Assembly: GCA_027063075.1 (NCBI GenBank)
Contig: JAMOSM010000076.1
Span: 1 to 12,472 of the forward strand
Reading direction: 5' to 3'
DNA length: 12,472 bases
DNA from: Nautiliaceae bacterium
GTDB lineage: Bacteria > Campylobacterota > Campylobacteria > Campylobacterales > Nautiliaceae
Under the pieces are notes generated by a model. The model made no database searches. It was not told the origin of the DNA and was given only the letters and a program-made list of their open reading frames with translations. The position numbers and the translations under genes were made by a program. The first letter of the stretch is position 1; every line of letters begins with the position of its first letter. Positions 6,527-12,472 of the stretch are shown here, piece after piece.

Positions 6527-7595
6527 TATTTTATCTCAAGAGGAGATTGATGCTCTTTTAGAGGTTGTTGAAGAAGAAGATATTGCTCCAGATGAGCTTG
6601 AAAAAGTTCCTGATATTCTTGAACAGCGTCAGGTTACTCTATATGATTTTAAAAGACCAAACAGGGTATCAAAAGAGCAAATTCGTTCAATCCGTGCGAT
6701 TCATGATAAAATGGCAAGGAATTTAGCCAGTGATATATCTTCTCTTATGAGAAGTATAGTTGAGATTCATCTTCACTCAGTTGATCAGATGACATATGGT
6801 GAATTTTTGATGTCTCTTCCAAGTCCTACAAGTTTTAATGTCTTTTCTTTAAAACCCATTGATGGAAAAGGGGTAATAGAGTTAAATCCAAGTATTGTGT
6901 TTCCTATGATAGACAGGCTTCTTGGAGGACCGGGACTACCTTTTGATAATACAAGAGAATTTACCGATATAGAACTTAATTTGCTTGACCAGGTGTTGAG
7001 GGTAATTACTCAAAATATGAGGGATGCCTGGTCGCCTATTATGGATATGTATCCTGTTATTGAAGCAAAAGAATCAAGTCCTAATGTTGTTCAGATTGTT
7101 GCTCAAAATGAAATTGTCATTATGGTAGTAATGGAAATTATTATAGGCCAAACAAGCGGTATGATGAATATATGTTATCCTGTAATTACAATAGAGAGTT
7201 TATTGCCAAAACTTGCGAGCAGGGATTTAATGCTTAGTGAAACTAGCAGTAGAAAGAGTAGAAACAAAGAACTAAGAGCACTTCTTAGAGGTGCAAAGGT
7301 TGATATTGAAGCAGTGCTTGGGTATGCGGAACTTAGTATGCAGGAAATCCTTTCTTTAAAAGAGGGAGATATAATAAAATTAAATCGTCCTGCCGATGAT
7401 ACGGTTGTTGTCAAAGTTGATGGAAGAGAAAAGTTTATTGCGGAATTTGGGGTAAGAAGATACAGGCGTGCTATAAAAATAAAAGAGGTTTTAAGAACGG
7501 AACACGATGAAATTAAAGAAATTTTGGAAAAACTTGAAGAAAAAAGAAAGTCAAAATTAGAACAAATTACAAGTGGAGGGGAAAGTGGTGAATGA
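6519..7595 (+). CDS. fliM: Flagellar motor switch protein FliM
   Basis: FliM is the C-ring subunit that binds phospho-CheY and sets rotation direction. Its 358 residues show the N-terminal CheY-P binding peptide LSQEEIDALL (5-14), an acidic linker, a middle CheC-like domain with the GGPG loop at 136-139 (IDRLLGGPGLPF), and a C-terminal SpoA/FliN-like domain at about 260-325 (VDIEAVLGYAELSMQEILSLKEGDIIKL). A charged helical tail (about 325-358) follows. The start ATG at 6519 overlaps the fliA stop by eight bases (ATGGCTGA), with AAGGGA eight bases upstream. The EIDALL peptide implies a normal CheY-responsive switch, so the organism should be chemotactic. It sits next to FliY, its C-ring partner. 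Confidence 0.97.
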   Translation: MADILSQEEIDALLEVVEEEDIAPDELEKVPDILEQRQVTLYDFKRPNRVSKEQIRSIRAIHDKMARNLASDISSLMRSIVEIHLHSVDQMTYGEFLMSLPSPTSFNVFSLKPIDGKGVIELNPSIVFPMIDRLLGGPGLPFDNTREFTDIELNLLDQVLRVITQNMRDAWSPIMDMYPVIEAKESSPNVVQIVAQNEIVIMVVMEIIIGQTSGMMNICYPVITIESLLPKLASRDLMLSETSSRKSRNKELRALLRGAKVDIEAVLGYAELSMQEILSLKEGDIIKLNRPADDTVVVKVDGREKFIAEFGVRRYRRAIKIKEVLRTEHDEIKEILEKLEEKRKSKLEQITSGGESGE

Positions 7596-8370
7596 TTTTA
7601 TTAATCTGCTTTTATCTGAAATGAAAAGTGTAATAGAAGGATTAATAGGAGTTGCTCCTGAGATTGAGCTAAAAGAGAAAAAAATACCTAAAATAAATCC
7701 TCCTTATGTAAAGGTTACGGCTAAAGTGAAGCCAAAAGGTGAGATTTGCTTTGTAATATCTCCTGAGTTTGCAACGGCTGTTTCTGATATGATGCTTGGG
7801 GGTGATGGTGAGGTAAAAAGTGAAGTTAGTGAGGACGACCTCGATGCTACAAAGGAGATAGTCTCAAACATTTTAGGCTCTTTATCTACAACTCTTGAAG
7901 CTCAGGATAATATGCCAAATTTAGATTTTGAAGTAATTGATGCAAGTTTTGTAGAAACAAATGAAAATTTTGATTATGAATCTGGACTTATTATTGAGTG
8001 TAAAATTAATGATTTGTCAAAAGAGTGTTATGTTTTAATGGATAAGGATTTAATATCTCAGTTAGAGCCTAAAAATGAAGAGGTTCAAAAGGATATTTCA
8101 GAAGAAAAAAGCCAGCTTGAAATGCTTATGGATGTTAAACTTCAGTTAAGGGTTAGAATCGGTAAAAAAACAATGCTTTTAAAAGATGTAATTTCTATGG
8201 ATATAGGAAGTATAGTAGAACTTGACCAGTTAGCAAACGAACCACTTGATATTTTAATAGAGGATAAAAAAATAGGAGAAGGTGAGGTTGTGATAGTTGA
8301 TGGTAACTTTGGAATTCAAATTACTTCAATTGGTTCTAAAGCTGAGAGGTTAAATTCAATGAAAGGTTGA
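7588..8370 (+). CDS. fliY: Flagellar motor switch protein FliY (FliN-type SpoA domain)
   Basis: FliY is the second C-ring protein here. The 260 residues comprise an N-terminal helix (NDFINLLLSEMKSVIEGL), a CheC-like middle domain at about 35-155 (FATAVSDMMLGGDG at 61-74, DATKEIVSNILGSLS at 86-100) and a C-terminal SpoA domain at about 175-252 (LQLRVRIGKKTMLLKDVISMDIGSIVELDQLANEP). I choose GTG at 7588: GGAGG (7576-7580) lies seven bases upstream and the overlap with fliM is then eight bases, like other junctions here. GTG at 7585 is also possible. GTG at 7573 would put that ribosome binding site inside the gene and has none of its own. Unlike Bacillus FliY there is no N-terminal CheY-binding EIDALL peptide, and the CheC phosphatase motif looks degenerate. 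A hairpin plus T-tract overlaps its stop codon. Confidence 0.92.
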   Translation: MNDFINLLLSEMKSVIEGLIGVAPEIELKEKKIPKINPPYVKVTAKVKPKGEICFVISPEFATAVSDMMLGGDGEVKSEVSEDDLDATKEIVSNILGSLSTTLEAQDNMPNLDFEVIDASFVETNENFDYESGLIIECKINDLSKECYVLMDKDLISQLEPKNEEVQKDISEEKSQLEMLMDVKLQLRVRIGKKTMLLKDVISMDIGSIVELDQLANEPLDILIEDKKIGEGEVVIVDGNFGIQITSIGSKAERLNSMKG

Positions 8371-8387
8371 AATTAATTTTTTTTTTT
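8350..8387 (+). terminator. Candidate intrinsic terminator at the end of fliY
   Basis: TTAAATTCAA (8350-8359) can pair with TTGAAATTAA (8367-8376) around a seven-base loop, giving nine pairs and one A-A mismatch. The stem is followed immediately by eleven T residues (8377-8387), the longest homopolymer I saw. The stem has only one G-C pair, so it may be partial or weak. It overlaps the fliY stop (8368-8370). It could end the flagellar operon or reduce read-through into the iron-sulfur gene. Confidence 0.4.
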
Positions 8388-8412
8388 GATAAATTGCACT
8401 CAAAAAGGTGGG
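8367..8412 (+). promoter_or_regulatory. Possible promoter and ribosome binding site for the iron-sulfur protein gene
   Basis: TTGAAA (8367-8372) resembles a -35 box and GATAAA (8388-8393) a -10 box, separated by 15 bases made largely of the T11 tract. Transcription would then begin near 8400 and give a leader of about 15 bases, similar to those inferred for other genes in this window. AAAGGTGG (8404-8411) is the likely ribosome binding site for a GTG start at 8415. Each element is imperfect. Confidence 0.3.
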
Positions 8413-8414
8413 AT

Positions 8415-9677
8415 GTGTTTAAATTTAGTGAAATTAGCGATTTATGCATTAAATGCGGTAAATGTATTCCGGGATGTACGATTCACAGGGTAAATCCGGA
8501 TGAAGCAACATCTCCGAGGGGTTTTTTAGATATTTTAAAAGGTGTTGAAGAGGGTGAGATTGAAATTGACAAAACATTTAAAGATACAGTAGAATCGTGT
8601 TTTTTGTGTAATCAGTGTGTTGAGGTTTGTCCAAATTCACTTCCGACTGATTTTATGATAGAAAATGCAAGAAACCTTGTTGCAAAAAAATATGGTATTT
8701 CCTGGTGGAAAAAAGCATTTTTCTTTATGCTCAGACATAGATGGGCATATGATTTAATTTCAAAACTTGGATTTTATTTTCAAACCTGCGGATTTAAAAT
8801 AGAAGAGGAAAAAAAATCAATCCGTTCAAAATTTAGCCTTCCGATATTGCATAAAGGAAGACTTTTGCCTGCATTTAGAAAAACTACATTTTTGAAAAAA
8901 TACCCTGAAAACATAAAAGTTTCCGGAAAAAGAAAGGTTGCTATTTTTATTGGATGTATGGCAAATTATAACTATACAGAAGTTGGGGATGCTTTGGTAA
9001 AAATTTTAAAATTTTTGGATATTGATATTTTTATTCCTAAAAAACAGGCTTGCTGTGGGGCACCTGCATATTTTACAGGAGATTTTGATACAACCGAGTA
9101 TTTAATTAAAAAGAATATTGAATATTTTGAAGAGTTTATAGACGAAGTTGAAGCTATTTTAATCCCAGAAGCCACTTGTACTGCAATGATAAGAAAAGAC
9201 TGGGAAGAGTATATAAAACATTATATGGATGAGGACTGGCTTAAAAGATATAAAAAGATTCAAAGTAAGGTTTTTGGAACTACTGAGTGGCTTTATAAAT
9301 ATACTGACCTTGAAAAAAGGCTTAATAAAAAAATTACATCCGTTACTTATCATGATGCTTGTCATTTTGGAAAAGTTTTTAATATCAAAAAAGAACCGCG
9401 CGCACTTATTTCTAAAGTTGCTGAGCTTAAAGAAATGGAAAATCCGGATTACTGTTGTGGATTTGGGGGTATTACAATTCAGAGCGAAAAATTTGATTTG
9501 GCAAGAAAAGAGGGGCTTATTAAAGCCGAAATGATTAAAAAAGTGGATGCTGAGGTTGTAAGTGCCGAGTGCAGTGCCTGCAGAATGCAGATAACAGAAC
9601 ATCTTGACAAAGTTGGAGATAAAAAACTATTTAAACATCCGCTTGAAATAATAGCCGAAGCTATAGACAATGGATAA
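8415..9677 (+). CDS. CCG-domain iron-sulfur oxidoreductase subunit (GlpC/HdrD type)
   Basis: The 420-residue protein has two 4Fe-4S clusters in a ferredoxin domain (Cys11/14/17/21 in CIKCGKCIPGC and Cys62/65/68/72 in CFLCNQCVEVCP). Two cysteine-rich CCG domains follow: Cys181 and CCG at 213-215 with Cys255, then Cys316, CCG at 347-349 and the CSAC pair 386/389. This is the layout of GlpC, GlcF, LutA and HdrD subunits, which pass electrons from a partner dehydrogenase to quinone or a disulfide. No flavin partner is adjacent, so the substrate is unknown. The frame is also open from TTG at 8367 (436 residues), but that start lacks a usable ribosome binding site and would encode the T11 tract as a Phe run. 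GTG at 8415 has AAAGGTGG just upstream and begins at a natural MFKFSEISDLC. It overlaps lgt by eight bases. Confidence 0.85.
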   Translation: MFKFSEISDLCIKCGKCIPGCTIHRVNPDEATSPRGFLDILKGVEEGEIEIDKTFKDTVESCFLCNQCVEVCPNSLPTDFMIENARNLVAKKYGISWWKKAFFFMLRHRWAYDLISKLGFYFQTCGFKIEEEKKSIRSKFSLPILHKGRLLPAFRKTTFLKKYPENIKVSGKRKVAIFIGCMANYNYTEVGDALVKILKFLDIDIFIPKKQACCGAPAYFTGDFDTTEYLIKKNIEYFEEFIDEVEAILIPEATCTAMIRKDWEEYIKHYMDEDWLKRYKKIQSKVFGTTEWLYKYTDLEKRLNKKITSVTYHDACHFGKVFNIKKEPRALISKVAELKEMENPDYCCGFGGITIQSEKFDLARKEGLIKAEMIKKVDAEVVSAECSACRMQITEHLDKVGDKKLFKHPLEIIAEAIDNG

Positions 9678-10491
9678 TTTAATAAATTATTGGCAGCATA
9701 TTTACGAGCACTTTAATCCTGTTGCTTTTTCTTTTTTTGGTTTTAAAGTGCACTGGTATGCTTTAATGTATATAACCGCTCTTTTGCTTGGATATTTTTT
9801 GGCTGTTAAATTTGGAGAAAAACTTGGATTTAACAGAAAAATTATTGATGAATACTTTGTATGGGCTGAGGTAGGGATTATTCTTGGGGCAAGGATTGGA
9901 TATTTTATTTTTTATGTCCCAAACAATGCCTATTATCTGCTGCATCCCTGGGAAATGTTTAATCCTTTTGAAAATGGACATTTAGTTGGAATTAGGGGAA
10001 TGAGTTATCACGGAGCGGTAATTGGTTTTATTATCTCAACACTTTTATTTTGGAAAATTAAAAAAATTGATTTGTGGAAATTAATGGATGTTGTTGCACT
10101 TTCCGTACCCCTTGCTTATACTTTTGGAAGAATTGGAAACTTTTTAAATCAGGAGCTTTTTGGAAGAGAAACAGATGTGGCTTGGGGAATTTATGTAGAT
10201 GGAGTTTTAAGACATCCAAGTCAGCTTTATGAAGCTTTTTTTGAAGGAATTGTTACGTTTTTAATTATTTATTGGTTTTATAAAAAATTTTATAAATGCA
10301 AAGGTGAACTTATAGGTCTTTATTTAGTGCTTTATGGCAGTTTTAGAAGTTTTTGTGAGCAGTGGAGGGCGCCTGATCCTCAGCTTGGTTTTATAATAAA
10401 TCATTTAACAATGGGACAGATTCTTAGTTTTTTTATGATAGCCGGAGGAGTTTTAATATTTTATTTTAGGAGGAAACTATGCAGAAATTAG
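9670..10491 (+). CDS. lgt: Prolipoprotein diacylglyceryl transferase
   Basis: Lgt moves diacylglycerol from phosphatidylglycerol to the lipobox cysteine of prelipoproteins, the first step of lipoprotein maturation, in the inner membrane. The 273-residue protein has about seven hydrophobic segments and the family motifs: HWYALMYITALLLG (28-41), RGMSYHGAVIGF (109-120) with the essential-type His114, GRIGNFLNQELFGRETDVAWGI (starting 153), RHPSQLYEA (181-189), YGSFRSFCEQWRAPDPQLG (starting 222) and LTMGQ (246-250). ATG at 9670 overlaps the upstream stop by eight bases (ATGGATAA). The ribosome binding site is weak, suggesting coupling. At the 3' end it overlaps hemY by 13 bases, and its last codons contain the strong AGGAGG used by that gene. 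Confidence 0.96.
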   Translation: MDNLINYWQHIYEHFNPVAFSFFGFKVHWYALMYITALLLGYFLAVKFGEKLGFNRKIIDEYFVWAEVGIILGARIGYFIFYVPNNAYYLLHPWEMFNPFENGHLVGIRGMSYHGAVIGFIISTLLFWKIKKIDLWKLMDVVALSVPLAYTFGRIGNFLNQELFGRETDVAWGIYVDGVLRHPSQLYEAFFEGIVTFLIIYWFYKKFYKCKGELIGLYLVLYGSFRSFCEQWRAPDPQLGFIINHLTMGQILSFFMIAGGVLIFYFRRKLCRN

Positions 10492-11714
10492 CAATTGTGG
10501 GAGGAGGTATTAGCGGACTTAGTCTTGCATACTATCTGCAAAACGATTATGATGTAAGTGTTTTTGAAAAAGATAAATGGGGAGGTAAGGCTTATACTCA
10601 AAAAATAAGAGATTATTTAATGGAAGAGGGGGTTAATGGATTTTTGAGCAATTCTCCAAAAACACTTGAATTGTGTGAAGAGATAGGAATAAAACCTGTT
10701 AAAGCAAATGAAAATTCAAAAATACGCTATATATATGATGATAAACTGATTAAAATCCCGCTAAAACCTCTTGATTTTTTAAAAAGTGATATTTTAAGCT
10801 TTAAAGGAAAACTTAGAGTTGCAATGGAATTTTTTGTTGAGCCTATTTGTGATAAGGAAGAGAGTGTTGAAGAATTTGCTACAAGAAGGCTTGGCAAAGA
10901 ATTTACACGTCGTATGATGACTCCTATGCTTGCAGGAATTTATGCCTCAACTCCTGCTAAAACTTCAATGAATGCAGCTTTTCCTAAACTTAAAAAGATA
11001 GAGTGTGAGTATGGAAGTCTTTTTAAAGGAATGATAAAATTAAAAAGAGGGGGGCAGCCAAGCGGAGAGCTTCACAGTTTTGAGTATGGTATGAGTGAAT
11101 TTATAGAAAAACTAAAAGAAAAAACAAAAGCTAATTTTATTAAAAAAGAGATAAAAGATATAGATGAACTTAGGGATTTTGATAAAGTGGTAATTGCAAC
11201 TGAAGCATTTGTGGCGGCTGATATTTTGAAAAAATATGAAAAACTAAGCTCACTTTTAAAAAGAATAGAGTATAATCCTGTTGCAATTGTTGGATTTGAT
11301 TATGATAAAATAAAACCTGTTTGTTTTGGTATTTTGACAGTAAAGGATAGAACTCTTGGGGTTTTGATGGATAAATATATTTTTCCAAATAGAAACGGTA
11401 TAAGGGCAATGGTTGGTGGTGCGAGATGGAGTGAAGTTAAGGAGTTAGATGAAGAAAAAATTATAAAAATTGCAAAAAATGATATAGAAAAAATAACAGG
11501 TGCAAAAAATCCAAAATTTACTTGGGTTAAGCTACATAAAAATGCTATTCCAAATTATTCTTTAGGACATCAAAAACTTGTAAGCGACATTTTTGATGAA
11601 GCTAAAAAAGCAGGTGTTTATCTTCACGGAAACGCATATAAAGGGGTTAGTTTTAATGACTGTATAAAAAATTCGTATGAGCTAGCTCAAGAGTTAAAGG
11701 GGAAAAATGTTTGA
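10479..11714 (+). CDS. hemY: HemY-type protoporphyrinogen oxidase
   Basis: This flavoprotein of the amine oxidase family has 411 residues, somewhat short against about 470 for Bacillus HemY. It has an N-terminal dinucleotide motif GGGISGL (8-14) with the ribose-binding acid Glu30, the HemY signature region MMTPMLAGIYASTPAKTSM...AAFPKL..IE.EYGSLFKGM (about 146-185), and the C-terminal FAD motif HGNAYKGVSFNDCI (383-396). It should oxidise protoporphyrinogen IX to protoporphyrin IX. Coproporphyrinogen III is the alternative substrate used by the CgoX branch of the same family. Classical HemY enzymes use oxygen. AGGAGG (10468-10473) five bases before ATG 10479 is the strongest ribosome binding site in the window and lies within lgt. 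It overlaps ccdA by eight bases, which groups heme synthesis with a cytochrome c maturation type gene. Confidence 0.9.
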   Translation: MQKLAIVGGGISGLSLAYYLQNDYDVSVFEKDKWGGKAYTQKIRDYLMEEGVNGFLSNSPKTLELCEEIGIKPVKANENSKIRYIYDDKLIKIPLKPLDFLKSDILSFKGKLRVAMEFFVEPICDKEESVEEFATRRLGKEFTRRMMTPMLAGIYASTPAKTSMNAAFPKLKKIECEYGSLFKGMIKLKRGGQPSGELHSFEYGMSEFIEKLKEKTKANFIKKEIKDIDELRDFDKVVIATEAFVAADILKKYEKLSSLLKRIEYNPVAIVGFDYDKIKPVCFGILTVKDRTLGVLMDKYIFPNRNGIRAMVGGARWSEVKELDEEKIIKIAKNDIEKITGAKNPKFTWVKLHKNAIPNYSLGHQKLVSDIFDEAKKAGVYLHGNAYKGVSFNDCIKNSYELAQELKGKNV

Positions 11715-12399
11715 AAATCTAACTTATTCTTTGTTTGATTATTTTGATAAAATGCCTTTTGTTGTTAGTTATATAGCTGGGCTTTTAAGTTTTCTATCTC
11801 CTTGTGTTTTGCCTTTGGTGCCGATTTACTTTTTTTATATAACAGGAATTAGTGCTAAAGAACTTCAGGAAAGGACTCTTAGTAAAAAAGAAAAAATAAA
11901 AATCTTTATTAATTCTTTGCTGTTTATTGCCGGTTTTAGTGTTGTTTTTGTGTTAATAGGAGCTACTGCCGCTAATTTGATAGGAAATATTTTTGCAAAT
12001 AAGTGGTTTAATATGATTGCCGGAATTATTATTATCTTTTTTGGAATTCATTTAGGTGGATTTTACAGGTTTAAATTCTTACAGTTTGAAAAAAGGCTTC
12101 AGCTTCAAAATACAGGAGCCTTTTTACTTGGATTTTCTTTTGCTTTTGGCTGGACTCCTTGTATTGGACCTATTTTTGGAACTATTGTTGGAGTGGCAGC
12201 AAGTGAACCTGCAAAAAGTATTTTTATGATGATTTTATATACGCTTGGACTTGCTACTCCTTTTGTTATTATGGCTGTTTTTACTATATGGGCTATGAAG
12301 CTTATAGAAAAAATGAAAAAATATTTAGGAGTTATTGAGAAAATAAGCGGGATTTTGCTTATTTTAGTTGGAATTTATATGCTTTATAAAACTTTATAG
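11707..12399 (+). CDS. ccdA: CcdA-type cytochrome c biogenesis / thiol-disulfide membrane protein
   Basis: The 230-residue protein has about six transmembrane segments and the two reactive cysteines of the CcdA/DsbD-beta family: Cys33 in LSFLSPCVLPLVP (28-40) and Cys152 in FGWTPCIGPIFG (147-158). It is expected to carry reducing equivalents from cytoplasmic thioredoxin across the inner membrane, to keep apocytochrome c heme-binding cysteines or other envelope thiols reduced. Its length fits stand-alone CcdA, not full DsbD, since no periplasmic alpha or gamma domains are present. ATG at 11707 overlaps hemY by eight bases (ATGTTTGA), with AAAGGGG four bases upstream. It is the last gene of this run: a new promoter follows its TAG within two bases. 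Confidence 0.93.
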   Translation: MFENLTYSLFDYFDKMPFVVSYIAGLLSFLSPCVLPLVPIYFFYITGISAKELQERTLSKKEKIKIFINSLLFIAGFSVVFVLIGATAANLIGNIFANKWFNMIAGIIIIFFGIHLGGFYRFKFLQFEKRLQLQNTGAFLLGFSFAFGWTPCIGPIFGTIVGVAASEPAKSIFMMILYTLGLATPFVIMAVFTIWAMKLIEKMKKYLGVIEKISGILLILVGIYMLYKTL

Positions 12400-12400
12400 T

Positions 12401-12456
12401 TTGTTTTTTAATAAAAATTATTATATAATGTGTGTCAAATTTTTACTAAAAAGGAG
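12401..12456 (+). promoter_or_regulatory. Sigma-70-like promoter and ribosome binding site of the gene after ccdA
   Basis: TTGTTT (12401-12406), a 17-base spacer and a perfect TATAAT (12424-12429) form the best promoter in the window. Transcription would begin near 12436. AAGGAG at 12451-12456 lies five bases before the ATG at 12462. No G-C stem that could terminate ccdA transcription is seen in the 62-base gap. AAAAATT and AATTTTT can pair across the -10 region but contain no G-C pair and are probably chance. Confidence 0.65.
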
Positions 12457-12461
12457 TTAAT

Positions 12462-12472
12462 ATGAAAAAACT
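12462..12472 (+). CDS. Start of a further gene, cut by the window edge (MKKL...)
   Basis: ATG AAA AAA CT follows a well-placed AAGGAG and a strong promoter, so a gene almost certainly starts here. An MKKL start is typical of an exported protein with a signal peptide, and an envelope protein would fit next to ccdA, but four residues cannot identify it. Confidence 0.7.

Noticed and set aside
7175..7414. 79-residue - strand frame within fliM
   Set aside because: It is a shadow of the FliM C-terminal SpoA domain with no start signals.
7573..7587. Longer FliY start at GTG 7573
   Set aside because: The only good ribosome binding site (GGAGG at 7576-7580) would be inside the gene, so a start at 7588 or 7585 fits better.
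9271..9295. TTGGAAC-like sequence in the iron-sulfur gene as a sigma-54 promoter
   Set aside because: The GG-N10-GC spacing is not met, and it lies in the middle of a gene with no downstream start close by.
9229..9534. 101-residue + strand frame overlapping the iron-sulfur gene in another phase
   Set aside because: It is a shifted reading of the same gene. The in-frame protein keeps its cysteine motifs through the region, so there is no frameshift.
9159..9602. 147-residue open frame on the - strand within the iron-sulfur protein gene
   Set aside because: It lies wholly inside a gene with conserved CCG motifs, and its Phe/Asn/Ile-rich product has no recognisable domain. Long antisense frames are expected in AT-biased coding sequence.
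12404..12444. Inverted repeats of A and T after ccdA as a terminator
   Set aside because: The stems contain no G-C pair and the sequence is better explained as the promoter of the next gene.
1..12472. Defence island, prophage, integron or CRISPR content
   Set aside because: Every gene of useful length belongs to a core metabolic, flagellar or envelope family, or is in a conserved slot. No direct repeats, integrase or transposase motifs, or tRNA-end attachment sites were seen.

Overview
The window is low-GC (roughly 30% by eye), almost entirely coding chromosomal DNA, and most probably comes from a Campylobacterota (epsilonproteobacterial) genome. The run aroQ - M24 peptidase - (small ORF) - folK - flhF - flhG - two-helix membrane protein - fliA - fliM - fliY is the order I recall from Helicobacter pylori (HP1038 to HP1030) and, with small differences, Campylobacter jejuni (Cj0066c to Cj0059c). 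A divergent aminofutalosine deaminase next to aroQ also matches C. jejuni (Cj0067). The base composition and the lgt/hemY/ccdA neighbourhood suggest a free-living, perhaps vent-type member (for example Nautiliales), but this genus-level placement is inference only.

Layout. Positions 1-63 hold the last 20 codons of a + strand gene. It converges on, and overlaps by 4 bases, a - strand aminofutalosine deaminase (menaquinone synthesis, futalosine route) that starts with TTG at 1271. The 57-base gap 1272-1328 is the only divergent regulatory region and carries back-to-back promoter-like -10 boxes. From 1329 to 8370 everything is on the + strand with overlaps or gaps of at most 12 bases: type II dehydroquinase (shikimate), an M24 aminopeptidase P-like enzyme, an unannotated 54-residue basic protein, HPPK (folate), then the flagellar block FlhF, FlhG, an unknown two-helix membrane protein, sigma-28, FliM and FliY. 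This looks like one long, translationally coupled operon combining housekeeping genes with flagellar placement, late-gene transcription and switch genes.

A weak AT-rich hairpin followed by eleven T residues at the fliY stop (8350-8387), plus a promoter-like element, may mark an operon boundary. After it come a CCG-domain iron-sulfur protein of the GlpC/HdrD type, Lgt (lipoprotein acylation), a HemY-type protoporphyrinogen oxidase and a CcdA-type thiol transporter. These share an envelope, heme and electron-transport theme. The window ends with a clear sigma-70-like promoter (12401-12429), a good ribosome binding site and the first four codons of another gene.

No tRNA, rRNA, insertion sequence, CRISPR array or phage gene was seen, and no gene-free stretch exceeds 100 bases. 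Nothing here looks like an undescribed defence or mobile system. The best leads are the missed 54-residue protein, the conserved unknown between flhG and fliA, the fliY-end hairpin with the implied later start of the iron-sulfur gene, and the altered G3 motif of FlhF.
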